Origin: Agromyces sp.
GTDB taxonomy: Bacteria; Actinomycetota; Actinomycetes; Actinomycetales; Microbacteriaceae
Length of the DNA stretch: 11,263 bases
Direction: 5' to 3'
NCBI GenBank assembly: GCA_031178025.1
Contig: JAPSJU010000053.1
Coordinates: 1 to 11,263, forward strand
The notes under the pieces are model-generated. The model was not told where the DNA came from. It worked only from the letters and a program-made list of their open reading frames with translations, and searched no databases. Shown one piece after another: positions 1 through 5,735 of this stretch. Position 1 is the stretch's first letter. Each line of letters starts with the position of its first letter. Both the position numbers and the translations under genes were made by a program.

Positions 1-157
1 GCTTGATCACGAACAACTCCGCCCCGGGCACCCGACCCGACACGTTCCCACCCGTCCACACGACCAGCCCGTACCGCGTGAGCTCCGCATGCAGCTTCGC
101 CACATCCGCGCGCACCCTCGCGATCGCGACCTCGACCTGGGGTCCGTAGCTGCTCAT
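1..157 (-). CDS. araD: L-ribulose-5-phosphate 4-epimerase, N-terminal part (runs off left edge)
   Basis: Only the first 52 codons are present. The product begins MSSYGPQVEVAIARVRADVA and continues with LHAELTRYGLVVWTGGNVSG and RVPGAELFVIK. The N-G-N-V-S/T-G block and the following hydrophobic F-V-I-K are typical of the class II aldolase/AraD family, and this version closely resembles actinobacterial L-ribulose-5-phosphate 4-epimerases. That enzyme converts L-ribulose 5-phosphate to D-xylulose 5-phosphate in cytosolic arabinose catabolism; it is a Zn-dependent enzyme, but the His ligands lie beyond the window. The ATG is preceded by GAGGTGAG (164-171) with a 6-base spacer, and it overlaps the stop of a short upstream ORF as ATGA. 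A related class II aldolase such as a fuculose-phosphate aldolase cannot be fully excluded from this fragment. Confidence 0.8.
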   Translation of the reverse strand, partial: MSSYGPQVEVAIARVRADVAKLHAELTRYGLVVWTGGNVSGRVPGAELFVIK

Positions 158-240
158 GCGCGGCTCACCTCGACCGTCGTGCCGCTCCGTCGACCGGCGC
201 CCGACAGCGCGGGCGGGATGGTGGCGACGGTCATCGACAC
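154..240 (-). CDS. short ORF coupled to araD (28 codons), function unknown
   Basis: A GTG at 240 lies 7 bases after a good ribosome-binding site (AAGGAG, 248-253) and opens a frame of 28 codons, roughly VSMTVATIPPALSGAGRRSG then TTVEVSRA. Its TGA overlaps the araD ATG (ATGA). A second in-frame start is the ATG at 234. I recognise no family. It may be a leader peptide that couples translation into araD, or the remnant of a gene removed from the front of the operon; araB often sits here in actinobacterial arabinose operons, but the sequence has no visible kinase signature. The good ribosome-binding site and the overlap favour real translation; a conserved function is not shown. Confidence 0.4.
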   Translation of the reverse strand: MSMTVATIPPALSGAGRRSGTTVEVSRA

Positions 241-287
241 TGGGAGACTCCTTCGTCAAGCGGGAGGTTCAACGCGATCCCGGTCTG

Positions 288-303
288 ATGTGACCGTTCA
301 CAT
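288..303. promoter_or_regulatory. LacI-type operator in the araD promoter
   Basis: ATGTGACCGTTCACAT has 6-base perfect arms (ATGTGA/TCACAT) around a CG centre. It nearly matches the palindromes upstream of the adjacent LacI-family gene (1532-1544 and 1546-1560). It lies just downstream of the predicted araD -10 box, at about +4 to +20, the usual place for a blocking repressor site. Confidence 0.7.
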
Positions 304-313
304 GGCGACACTC

Positions 314-344
314 ATGTTAGCCACATCGACGATCGAACTGTCAA
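314..344 (-). promoter_or_regulatory. predicted promoter for the short ORF and araD
   Basis: On the minus strand TTGACA (339-344) is followed after 19 bases by TAACAT (314-319). The -35 is a perfect consensus match and the -10 fits TAnnnT; the spacer is slightly long. The predicted start near 307 leaves about 67 bases of leader before the short ORF and places the operator at 288-303 immediately downstream. The rest of the 241-430 gap shows only a weak hairpin at 392-410. Confidence 0.6.
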
Positions 345-391
345 CTCGACGAGGTCACGGAACGGTAACACCATGCTCGGACGAGTCGGAT

Positions 392-410
392 GGTGGCGCT
401 CCCGACCACC
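392..410 (-). terminator. weak hairpin after the LacI-family gene
   Basis: GGTGG (392-396) and CCACC (406-410) can form a 5-bp stem about 20 bases beyond the regulator's stop. No T-run follows, so termination here is doubtful. Confidence 0.15.
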
Positions 411-430
411 CTGCGTCGGGCCGGCGGCGC

Positions 431-1450
431 TCAGAATGCGGCGACGCCCGTGGTGCCGCGCACCAGGAGTTCGGGCACGATCGTGCCGTCCTGCTGCTCG
501 CTGTCGTCCTCGAGGTCCCCGAGCAGCAGCGCGACGCACCGGCGCCCGAGCTCGGCGAAGTCCTGGCGCACCGTCGTGAGCGGCGGCCAGAAGTGCGCCG
601 CCTCGGGGATGTCGTCGAAGCCGATGATCGACACGTCGCGGGGGATCTCCAGGCCCGCGTCGCGCACGGCGTGCATGAGGCCGAGCGCCATCTGGTCGTT
701 CGACGCGAAGATCGCCGTGAAGTCCCGCACGGTGAGGAGCTCGCGCCCGGCGTAGTACCCGAAATCGGCCGTCCAGTCGCCGAGGATCGGCGCCGTCGTG
801 GGAACGTCCTGCGCGCTCATCTCGTCGAGGAACCCGCGCATGCGGGCCTCGGCCTCGATCCAGTCCTGCGGACCGGCGAGATGGTAGATGTTCCGATGCC
901 CGAGCTCGATCAGGTGCCTCGTCGCGAGGCGGGCGCCGGCGATCTGGTCGACCGAGAGCGCATGCCCCGGGTCGCGCCCCGTTGACTGCAGGGTGACGTA
1001 CGGGAGATCGATCGAGAGCTGGGCGAGCGTGTCGAACACGCGCACCTGGGGCGCGATCACGACGAGGCCCTCGATGCCCTGGGCGGCCAGGTGCGCCAGC
1101 CCGTCGGCGATCGAGCCGGCATCGCCCGACTCGATGTTCGCCGTGGTCACCCAGTACCCCGCCTCGCGGGCGGCGGCCTCGATGGCGGCGATGCTCGACG
1201 CCGGGCCGTACTGGGTGCTGGACGCCGAGAGGATGCCGAGCGTGTGGGAGCGGCTCGTCACGAGCGCCCGGGCCGCGCGATTGGGCTTGTACTGCAGCTC
1301 GCTCATCACGTCGAGCACGCGCTGCTTCGTCTCCGGCCTGATGCTCGGATGCTGGTTCAGCACGCGCGAGACCGTCTGGTGCGAGACGCCGGCGAGGCGC
1401 GCGACATCGCGAATGCTCGGGGCACGGCCCCGCGGTGGCTCCTGTGTCAC
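431..1450 (-). CDS. LacI-family transcriptional repressor, probable arabinose-operon regulator
   Basis: A 339-residue cytosolic DNA-binding protein of normal LacI-family length. Residues 12-58 are the helix-turn-helix head (SIRDVARLAGVSHQTVSRVL, then NQHPSIRPETK), with the hinge helix around PNRAARAL (56-63). The rest is a periplasmic-binding-protein-like effector domain, including IFASNDQMALGLMHAVRDAG (247-266) and DVSIIGFDDIPEA (272-284). The GTG at 1450 is chosen because GGGAG/GAGG lies just upstream and because a longer in-frame ATG at 1510 falls inside the predicted -10 box. It is upstream of and co-directional with araD, and operator-like palindromes occur in both promoters, so I infer a self-regulated repressor released by arabinose or a related sugar. 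The effector is not readable from sequence. Confidence 0.9.
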   Translation of the reverse strand: MTQEPPRGRAPSIRDVARLAGVSHQTVSRVLNQHPSIRPETKQRVLDVMSELQYKPNRAARALVTSRSHTLGILSASSTQYGPASSIAAIEAAAREAGYWVTTANIESGDAGSIADGLAHLAAQGIEGLVVIAPQVRVFDTLAQLSIDLPYVTLQSTGRDPGHALSVDQIAGARLATRHLIELGHRNIYHLAGPQDWIEAEARMRGFLDEMSAQDVPTTAPILGDWTADFGYYAGRELLTVRDFTAIFASNDQMALGLMHAVRDAGLEIPRDVSIIGFDDIPEAAHFWPPLTTVRQDFAELGRRCVALLLGDLEDDSEQQDGTIVPELLVRGTTGVAAF

Positions 1451-1478
1451 CGGCCCCTCGCTCCCGCAGCAGTACGGC

Positions 1479-1494
1479 ATGTTCACGGTCACAC
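1479..1494. promoter_or_regulatory. third, imperfect operator-like site in the regulator leader
   Basis: On the minus strand GTGTGACCGTGAACAT matches the araD operator ATGTGACCGTTCACAT at 13 of 16 positions. It would lie at about +8 to +23 of the regulator transcript, mirroring the operator position at araD. It is weaker than the sites at 1532-1560. Confidence 0.4.
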
Positions 1495-1508
1495 ACGCCA
1501 GCGAGTCC

Positions 1509-1537
1509 ATTATGCACATCCGTGCACGGAATGTGAC
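1509..1537 (-). promoter_or_regulatory. predicted promoter of the LacI-family gene
   Basis: CATAAT (1509-1514) is a 5/6 match to a -10 box. GTCACA (1532-1537) lies 17 bases upstream as a 4/6 -35 and is itself half of a palindromic operator. Transcription would begin near 1502, about 50 bases before the GTG start. Confidence 0.5.
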
Positions 1538-1544
1538 TGTCACA
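1532..1544. promoter_or_regulatory. operator palindrome over the regulator -35
   Basis: TGTGACTGTCACA is a perfect 13-base palindrome with a single central base. It covers the predicted -35 of the LacI-family gene, so binding would block its promoter. Confidence 0.65.
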
Positions 1545-1561
1545 GATGTGACCGTCACATC
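1545..1561. promoter_or_regulatory. second operator palindrome upstream of the regulator
   Basis: GATGTGACCGTCACATC is a perfect 17-base palindrome with one central base. Its centre is 15 bases from the previous site (1538 versus 1553), so two dimers could bind side by side. It also lies about 45 bases upstream of a possible -10 (TATCGT, 1605-1610) for the divergent plus-strand gene. Confidence 0.65.
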
Positions 1562-1604
1562 GGCCGAGTCCGTGCCGACCGGTCCAACCCGGCGCCGCGC
1601 GAGG

Positions 1605-1610
1605 TATCGT
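1605..1610 (+). promoter_or_regulatory. possible -10 box for the plus-strand gene at 1670
   Basis: TATCGT fits TAnnnT and lies about 60 bases before the ATG. No convincing -35 is visible; the nearest candidate is GGTCCA with an 18-base spacer. Confidence 0.25.
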
Positions 1611-1669
1611 GCTCTCGGGAACGCGGCGCCGGGTCCGTCCCCGGCGCACCGCGGGCGAGGAGGACGACG

Positions 1670-2278
1670 ATGGCCGACTTCATGCACGACCTGCCGCTCA
1701 GCTGGCGGCCGCGTGACGACGAGCACACGGTCACCTCCGACTGGCGGGAGTCGCTCGCCGATGTCCTCGACCACGCCGCATCGGCGCTCGACGCCGCCCT
1801 CGCCGACCCGGAACGCGGCGAAGCGAGGGAGGCGATGACACCCGACGCATCCGACCTCGAACGACTGACCGAACCGCTCATCAGGGCGGCCACCCCGCGC
1901 CACGGCCTCTTCGAGGCGCCGGCCCCCGTCCCCAGCGTTCGCGACACCGATCTCCGCGAACTCGCACGGCGCACCCGTTCCGGGAGGAAGGTGTCGGTGC
2001 GCACGCTGAGCCACGCGGTGGCCGCCTACCTCGCGCTCGCCAGGGCGCTCGGGGCGACGCCGGAGCTCTCCCCGCGCACGAGCGGCGCGGTGGCGCTGTA
2101 CCTCGCCGCCACCGCGCGCACGCCCATCCGGTCGGTCATCTCGGGCCACGCGCTGCACGCCACCGACGCCGGCTGGACCTTCGGGCGCGGCCCTGCCCTC
2201 GAAGCCGAGGCGGTGCCGATGGTCGAGTTCCTGGCCGGGCAGAGCCTCGTCGCGCCGCGCGCGGCATCCGCCCGCTGA
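1670..2278 (+). CDS. unrecognised 202-residue protein
   Basis: The ATG at 1670 follows GAGGAGG (1657-1663) with a 6-base spacer, a strong ribosome-binding site. GC bias at third positions is consistent through the frame, which supports a real gene. I do not recognise a family. The protein has no signal peptide or membrane segment and no cysteine. It reads as mostly helical: an acidic N-terminal region (about 1-50, ESLADVLDHAASALDAALAD), a Pro-rich stretch near 82-90, a basic patch RRTRSGRKVSVRTL (100-113), an Ala/Leu-rich helix, then FGRGPALEAEAVPMVEFLAG near the C-terminus. It is divergent from the LacI-family gene and convergent with the MFS gene, whose end is 34 bases away, so it is probably a single-gene unit. 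Function unknown. Confidence 0.75.
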   Translation: MADFMHDLPLSWRPRDDEHTVTSDWRESLADVLDHAASALDAALADPERGEAREAMTPDASDLERLTEPLIRAATPRHGLFEAPAPVPSVRDTDLRELARRTRSGRKVSVRTLSHAVAAYLALARALGATPELSPRTSGAVALYLAATARTPIRSVISGHALHATDAGWTFGRGPALEAEAVPMVEFLAGQSLVAPRAASAR

Positions 2279-2312
2279 CCGAGCGCCCCCGGCCCCGGCC
2301 GCGCACCCCACC

Positions 2313-3800
2313 TCACGCCGAGGCCGCGGCGCTCGCCTCATCGCGAGGCCGCATGCGCGGCGCCAGCACGACCGCGATGACCGCGATCACGAGCGTGACC
2401 GCGAAGTCCGCCGCGAACGCGCCATGCGCGAACGCCCCGACGACCGCGCTCGACACGAGTGCGGTCATCGCGAGGGCGACGGATGCGCCGAGCGCCTCGC
2501 CGATCGAGAGTGCCGCGCTGTTGAAGCCCTGCGACGACACGGGCGAGAGCTTGAGCACGGCCACCGAGTGGCGCGGGTACATGAACCCCATGCCCCCGCC
2601 GGCGATCGTCCAGGCGACGAAGGCGATCACCGGCGACAGCGAGAACGCCGCAACGAGCAGCACCGCCGCGAGCGCCACGACGAGCAGCGATGCGCCGATC
2701 TGCATCGCGAGCGTGTTCGACACCCGGTCGCCGAGCCGGCCCTGCAGCCAGGATGCGAGCGCCCACGAGACACCGGCTCCGGTGAGCACCGCCCCCGCGA
2801 GGCTCGGCGAGAAGTCGTAGCGCTCGATGAACAGGTAGGGCAGGTAGATCTCACTGCCGAAGAAGGCGCCGGCGACGATGAGGCGCAACAGCACCGTGGC
2901 GGGCATGCCGCGAGCGGCATGCAGCGTGCCGACGGGAAGCAGCGGCCGGGCGGCGAGGGCCGCCGTCACGATGGCGATCGCCGCCACCACCCATCGCCAC
3001 GGCTCCGGCAGTTCCTTCGACAGGGAGAGCGCGAGGGCGGCGACCGCGGTGAGCACGGCCCAGCCCGCACGGCCGAGGCTCCAAGCCACCCCCCGATCGC
3101 CCTGCACGCGGTCGCGGACGCGGAGGATCGGCGGCACCATCATGGCGGCGGCCGGCAGCAGCAGCCCGATGACGCCGAGGAACACCCAGTGCCAGCTCAG
3201 CGTCTCACCGATGAAGCCCGCGATCGCGGGACCGATGATCGACGGGATGACCCACGCCGCAGCGAACCCGGCGAAGACCCGCGCCCGCAGCACCTCGGGA
3301 TAGACGCGCCCGACGATCACGTAGAGCGGCACGATCACCGCCGCCCCGGAGAGGCCGTGGACGAACCGGCCGACGACGAAGACCCCCATGTTCGTCGCCG
3401 TACCGGCGATGAGCAGCCCCACGACGAACAGCACGGCCGCCGTCACGAGCGACGGCAGCGGGCCCGAGCGGTCGGTCCAGTTGCCCGCGAGCACCATGCC
3501 GATGATGCCTGCCGCGAGCGGCACCGCGAACGCGAGCGCGAAGAGCGGCTCACCGTCGAGGTCGTCGGCGACGAGCGGCATGATGGTCGTCACCGCCATC
3601 GCCTCGAACGCCGCGAGGAAGATGAGCGAGAACATGCCGATGGACAGCCAGCGGTACGGCGGCGACAGCGGTCCTCGCGCGGCGACCGGCTCCTCGCCGC
3701 GGTCCGATGCGGCCCACGCCCCGGCCGACGTGCTCGCCTCGGCCGCCGGGCTCACGGAGTGCTCGGAGGTGTCTGGCCCACTGCTCGTCGGATCGTCCAC
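2313..3800 (-). CDS. MFS transporter, drug-efflux-like
   Basis: A 495-residue inner-membrane protein of the major facilitator superfamily. About 45 polar residues rich in Ser, Ala and Glu precede the first membrane segment (about 50-72). The loop 2-3 signature GNWTDRSGPLPSL (106-118) keeps the D-R pair of motif A. WVIPSIIGPAIAG (183-195) matches the antiporter motif C (GPxxGG-like), which suggests a proton-coupled exporter of the DHA type. Substrate is unknown. The GTG at 3800 is 7 bases after a TAGGCT -10 box with no ribosome-binding site, which points to a leaderless message. It is convergent with the unknown gene at 1670-2278 and separated from the aldo-keto reductase gene by 102 bases containing a hairpin and this promoter. 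The long N-terminal tail is unusual for MFS proteins; a later start is possible, but no good one is seen. Confidence 0.88.
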   Translation of the reverse strand: MDDPTSSGPDTSEHSVSPAAEASTSAGAWAASDRGEEPVAARGPLSPPYRWLSIGMFSLIFLAAFEAMAVTTIMPLVADDLDGEPLFALAFAVPLAAGIIGMVLAGNWTDRSGPLPSLVTAAVLFVVGLLIAGTATNMGVFVVGRFVHGLSGAAVIVPLYVIVGRVYPEVLRARVFAGFAAAWVIPSIIGPAIAGFIGETLSWHWVFLGVIGLLLPAAAMMVPPILRVRDRVQGDRGVAWSLGRAGWAVLTAVAALALSLSKELPEPWRWVVAAIAIVTAALAARPLLPVGTLHAARGMPATVLLRLIVAGAFFGSEIYLPYLFIERYDFSPSLAGAVLTGAGVSWALASWLQGRLGDRVSNTLAMQIGASLLVVALAAVLLVAAFSLSPVIAFVAWTIAGGGMGFMYPRHSVAVLKLSPVSSQGFNSAALSIGEALGASVALAMTALVSSAVVGAFAHGAFAADFAVTLVIAVIAVVLAPRMRPRDEASAAASA

Positions 3801-3807
3801 TCGCTCG

Positions 3808-3838
3808 AGCCTAGGACTTCGAGTGCGGTTGAGGTCAA
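3808..3838 (-). promoter_or_regulatory. predicted leaderless promoter of the MFS gene
   Basis: TTGACC (3833-3838) and TAGGCT (3808-3813) are separated by 19 bases. Seven bases lie between the -10 box and the GTG start, so transcription should begin at or within one base of the start codon. A perfect palindrome CCGGATCCGG (3842-3851) lies just upstream of the -35. Confidence 0.6.
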
Positions 3839-3882
3839 ACGCCGGATCCGGGCGCAGGCGCCGGCATGATCCGCGTCGTCGC

Positions 3883-3902
3883 GCGCCCGGGACGGCGGGC
3901 GC
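3883..3902 (-). terminator. GC-rich hairpin directly after the aldo-keto reductase gene
   Basis: GCGCCCG and CGGGCGC form a perfect 7-bp stem with a 6-base loop that begins at the base after the TGA. There is no T-run, as is common for actinobacterial terminators. It separates this operon from the MFS promoter. Confidence 0.45.
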
Positions 3903-4733
3903 TCAGAACTCCTCGTACGTGTCGGGGTCCGCTCCCCCGAGCCGTCCGCGCGCGAGCCCCGAGATCGCCTCGACCTCTGCCCGTTCGAGGCCGAAGGAGA
4001 ACACGTCGAAGTTCTGACGGCGGCGCGCGGCATCCGCCGACTTCGGGATCGGCACCGAGCCGAGCTCGATGTGCCACCGCAGCACGACCTGCGCCGGCGA
4101 CACCGAGTGCGCCGTCGCGATGTCGCGGATGACGGCCTCGTCGAGCAGCTCGCTGTGCTTCGCCAGCGGGCTCCAGCTCTCGGTGCGGATCTCGTGCTCC
4201 TCGTGGTACGCCCGCAGCTCGGCCTGGGGGAAGTACGGATGGAGCTCGATCTGGTTCACCACGGGGACGACGCTCGTCTCGCGCTCGAGCCGGTCGAGCA
4301 TCGCGGCGGTGAAGTTGGAGACGCCGATGGAGCGCACGAGGCCCTTCTCGCGGAGGCGGATCATCGCACGCCAACTGTCGATGTACTTGTCGATGCGCGG
4401 GTTCGGCCAGTGGATGAGATACAGGTCGACCCAGTCGAGGTCCAGGCGGCTGCGCGACTCCTCGAAGCTCGCGAGCGTCTCGTCGAAGCCGTGGTGGCGA
4501 CCCGGGAGCTTCGTGGTGATCACGAGGTCGCTGCGGTCGACGTCGGTGCGCCGCACCGCCTCGCCGACGACGTCCTCATTGCCGTAGTTGAACGCGGTGT
4601 CGATCAGCCGGTACCCGTCGGCGATGGCCGAGACGATCTCGTTCACGCCGACCTGCTCGTTCAGCCCGTACGTGCCCAACCCGATCGCGGGGATCGAATT
4701 GCCGTCGCGGAGCGGATACGCGGGAGCGGTCAT
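3903..4733 (-). CDS. aldo-keto reductase (2,5-diketo-D-gluconate reductase-like)
   Basis: A 276-residue cytosolic NADPH-dependent oxidoreductase of normal family length. The AKR catalytic tetrad is visible: D45 and Y50 in YRLIDTAFNYGNE, K75 in TTKLPG, and H108 in LIHWP. The Q-I-E-L-H-P strand (161-166) and the NADPH phosphate motif IPKSADAARRRQN (229-241, with K231, S232, R239 and N241) are also present. The family reduces aldehydes and ketones to alcohols; the specific substrate cannot be read. The ATG at 4733 is chosen over an earlier in-frame ATG at 4769 because GGAG lies 5 bases upstream and the family fold starts at once. It is probably the last gene of the permease-cyclase-AKR operon, 63 bases after the cyclase stop. 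Confidence 0.9.
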   Translation of the reverse strand: MTAPAYPLRDGNSIPAIGLGTYGLNEQVGVNEIVSAIADGYRLIDTAFNYGNEDVVGEAVRRTDVDRSDLVITTKLPGRHHGFDETLASFEESRSRLDLDWVDLYLIHWPNPRIDKYIDSWRAMIRLREKGLVRSIGVSNFTAAMLDRLERETSVVPVVNQIELHPYFPQAELRAYHEEHEIRTESWSPLAKHSELLDEAVIRDIATAHSVSPAQVVLRWHIELGSVPIPKSADAARRRQNFDVFSFGLERAEVEAISGLARGRLGGADPDTYEEF

Positions 4734-4775
4734 TGCTCCATCCTCACCCACCGGAGCAGCGGATGCCACCGCCGC

Positions 4776-4789
4776 GCGCCGTGCGGCGC
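4776..4789 (-). other. small hairpin between cyclase and aldo-keto reductase genes
   Basis: GCGCC and GGCGC can form a 5-bp stem with a 4-base loop. It may slow or attenuate transcription into the AKR gene, but it is short and has no T-run. Confidence 0.2.
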
Positions 4790-4796
4790 CACGCGT

Positions 4797-5735
4797 TCAG
4801 CGAACCGGCAGCTCCGCGAAGGCGCGCACCGGGAAGGTGCCGAACCCCTCGACTCGCGGCGGGACCGCCGTGAAGCGCGCCCCCCGCGCAGGCACCCGGT
4901 CGAGCGCCGTGAGGTGCTCGACGACGTGGATGCCGGCGGCGAGCAGGAGCGAATGCGCCGGACGCTCGCCACCGGACTCCGTGTCGTCGATGTTGAGCGA
5001 GTCGATGCCCACGATGACGACGCCCGCGTCGACGAGATGCCGCGCACCGGCCTCGGTGAGGAACGGCGAGCCGTGCGCGTACTCGGGCCTGCCGAAATGG
5101 CGGCTCCAGCCGGTGTGCAACAGCACCGCGGTGCCCGCGAGCTCCCGGTCGAAGAAGACCTCGGCGGGGATGCCGCGGCTCGCGGCATCCGTCAGCCGGA
5201 ACACCTCGGCGGGCACGCCGGCGAGCGTGTCGAGCTCGAGGCTCGCGAGGTCGCCGCCCTCGGCGTAGCGGTGGAACGGGCTGTCGAGGTAGGTGCCCGT
5301 GTTGCCGATCATCGTGATCATGTCCATGGCGAACTCGGTGCCCGGCGCGTACTTCTCACGGGACGCCTCGCGCGTGAGGTGCGGCGTGATCGTCGGCGCC
5401 GGAAGTCCCGGGTAGGTGACGAGGCCGGCTCGGATGGGGTGACTGAGGTCGACGAGCTCGCCACGGCGGCCGGCGGATGCCGCACCGCTCGCCGATGCAC
5501 CGGCTGCGGGGTCGATCGTGCCGCGGGAACCTCGATGCGGCTCCTCGACGATCTCGAGGTCGGAGAGCTCGACCCTGCCGACGAGCGCGAGGCCGAGGTG
5601 CCGCACGAGGAGCTCGGCGATCTCGGCCTCGCCGAGGTCGGCGGCGGGCAGGTCGAGGCGGAAGCCCTCGGCGCGGAGGCGTCCCCCGTTCACGAAGTCG
5701 ATGGCGGCGTCGAAACGTGCGCGGTATTCGGTCAC
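4797..5735 (-). CDS. cyclase (kynurenine formamidase-like) family hydrolase with extra N-terminal domain
   Basis: A 312-residue protein. Residues 92-312 are the cyclase/arylformamidase-type hydrolase domain, beginning GELVDLSHPIRAGLVTYPGL. The usual metal motif HxGTHxDxPxH appears as NTGTYLDSPFH (145-155): D151 and H155 remain, while the first two His positions are N145 and Y149. Later conserved blocks are HTGW (207-210), GIDSLNIDD (243-251) and HSLLLAAGIHVVEHL (261-275, with E273). Residues 1-72 form a separate small domain (GFRLDLPAADLGEAEIAELL, then EEPHRGSRG), joined by an Ala/Ser/Gly-rich linker (about 73-91). The GTG start overlaps the permease TGA as GTGA, with GGGAG 7 bases upstream, so translation is probably coupled. 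Likely a ring-opening or amide hydrolase acting on the transported compound; substrate unknown. Confidence 0.85.
   Translation of the reverse strand: MTEYRARFDAAIDFVNGGRLRAEGFRLDLPAADLGEAEIAELLVRHLGLALVGRVELSDLEIVEEPHRGSRGTIDPAAGASASGAASAGRRGELVDLSHPIRAGLVTYPGLPAPTITPHLTREASREKYAPGTEFAMDMITMIGNTGTYLDSPFHRYAEGGDLASLELDTLAGVPAEVFRLTDAASRGIPAEVFFDRELAGTAVLLHTGWSRHFGRPEYAHGSPFLTEAGARHLVDAGVVIVGIDSLNIDDTESGGERPAHSLLLAAGIHVVEHLTALDRVPARGARFTAVPPRVEGFGTFPVRAFAELPVR

Noticed and set aside
2279..2312. A bidirectional terminator between the convergent genes
   Set aside because: The sequence is GC-rich, but no stem longer than 4 bp with a workable loop is visible.
431..2341. A 636-codon minus-strand frame that extends the LacI-family gene at its N-terminus
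   Set aside because: The extension beyond 1450 is low-complexity Arg/Gly/Ala sequence antisense to the well-supported plus-strand gene at 1670-2278, and the predicted promoter lies inside it.
2424..3869. A 481-codon plus-strand frame antisense to the MFS gene
   Set aside because: The composition is Arg/His/Asp-rich with no domain, as is typical of antisense frames in GC-rich DNA; the MFS frame has clear membrane segments and motifs.
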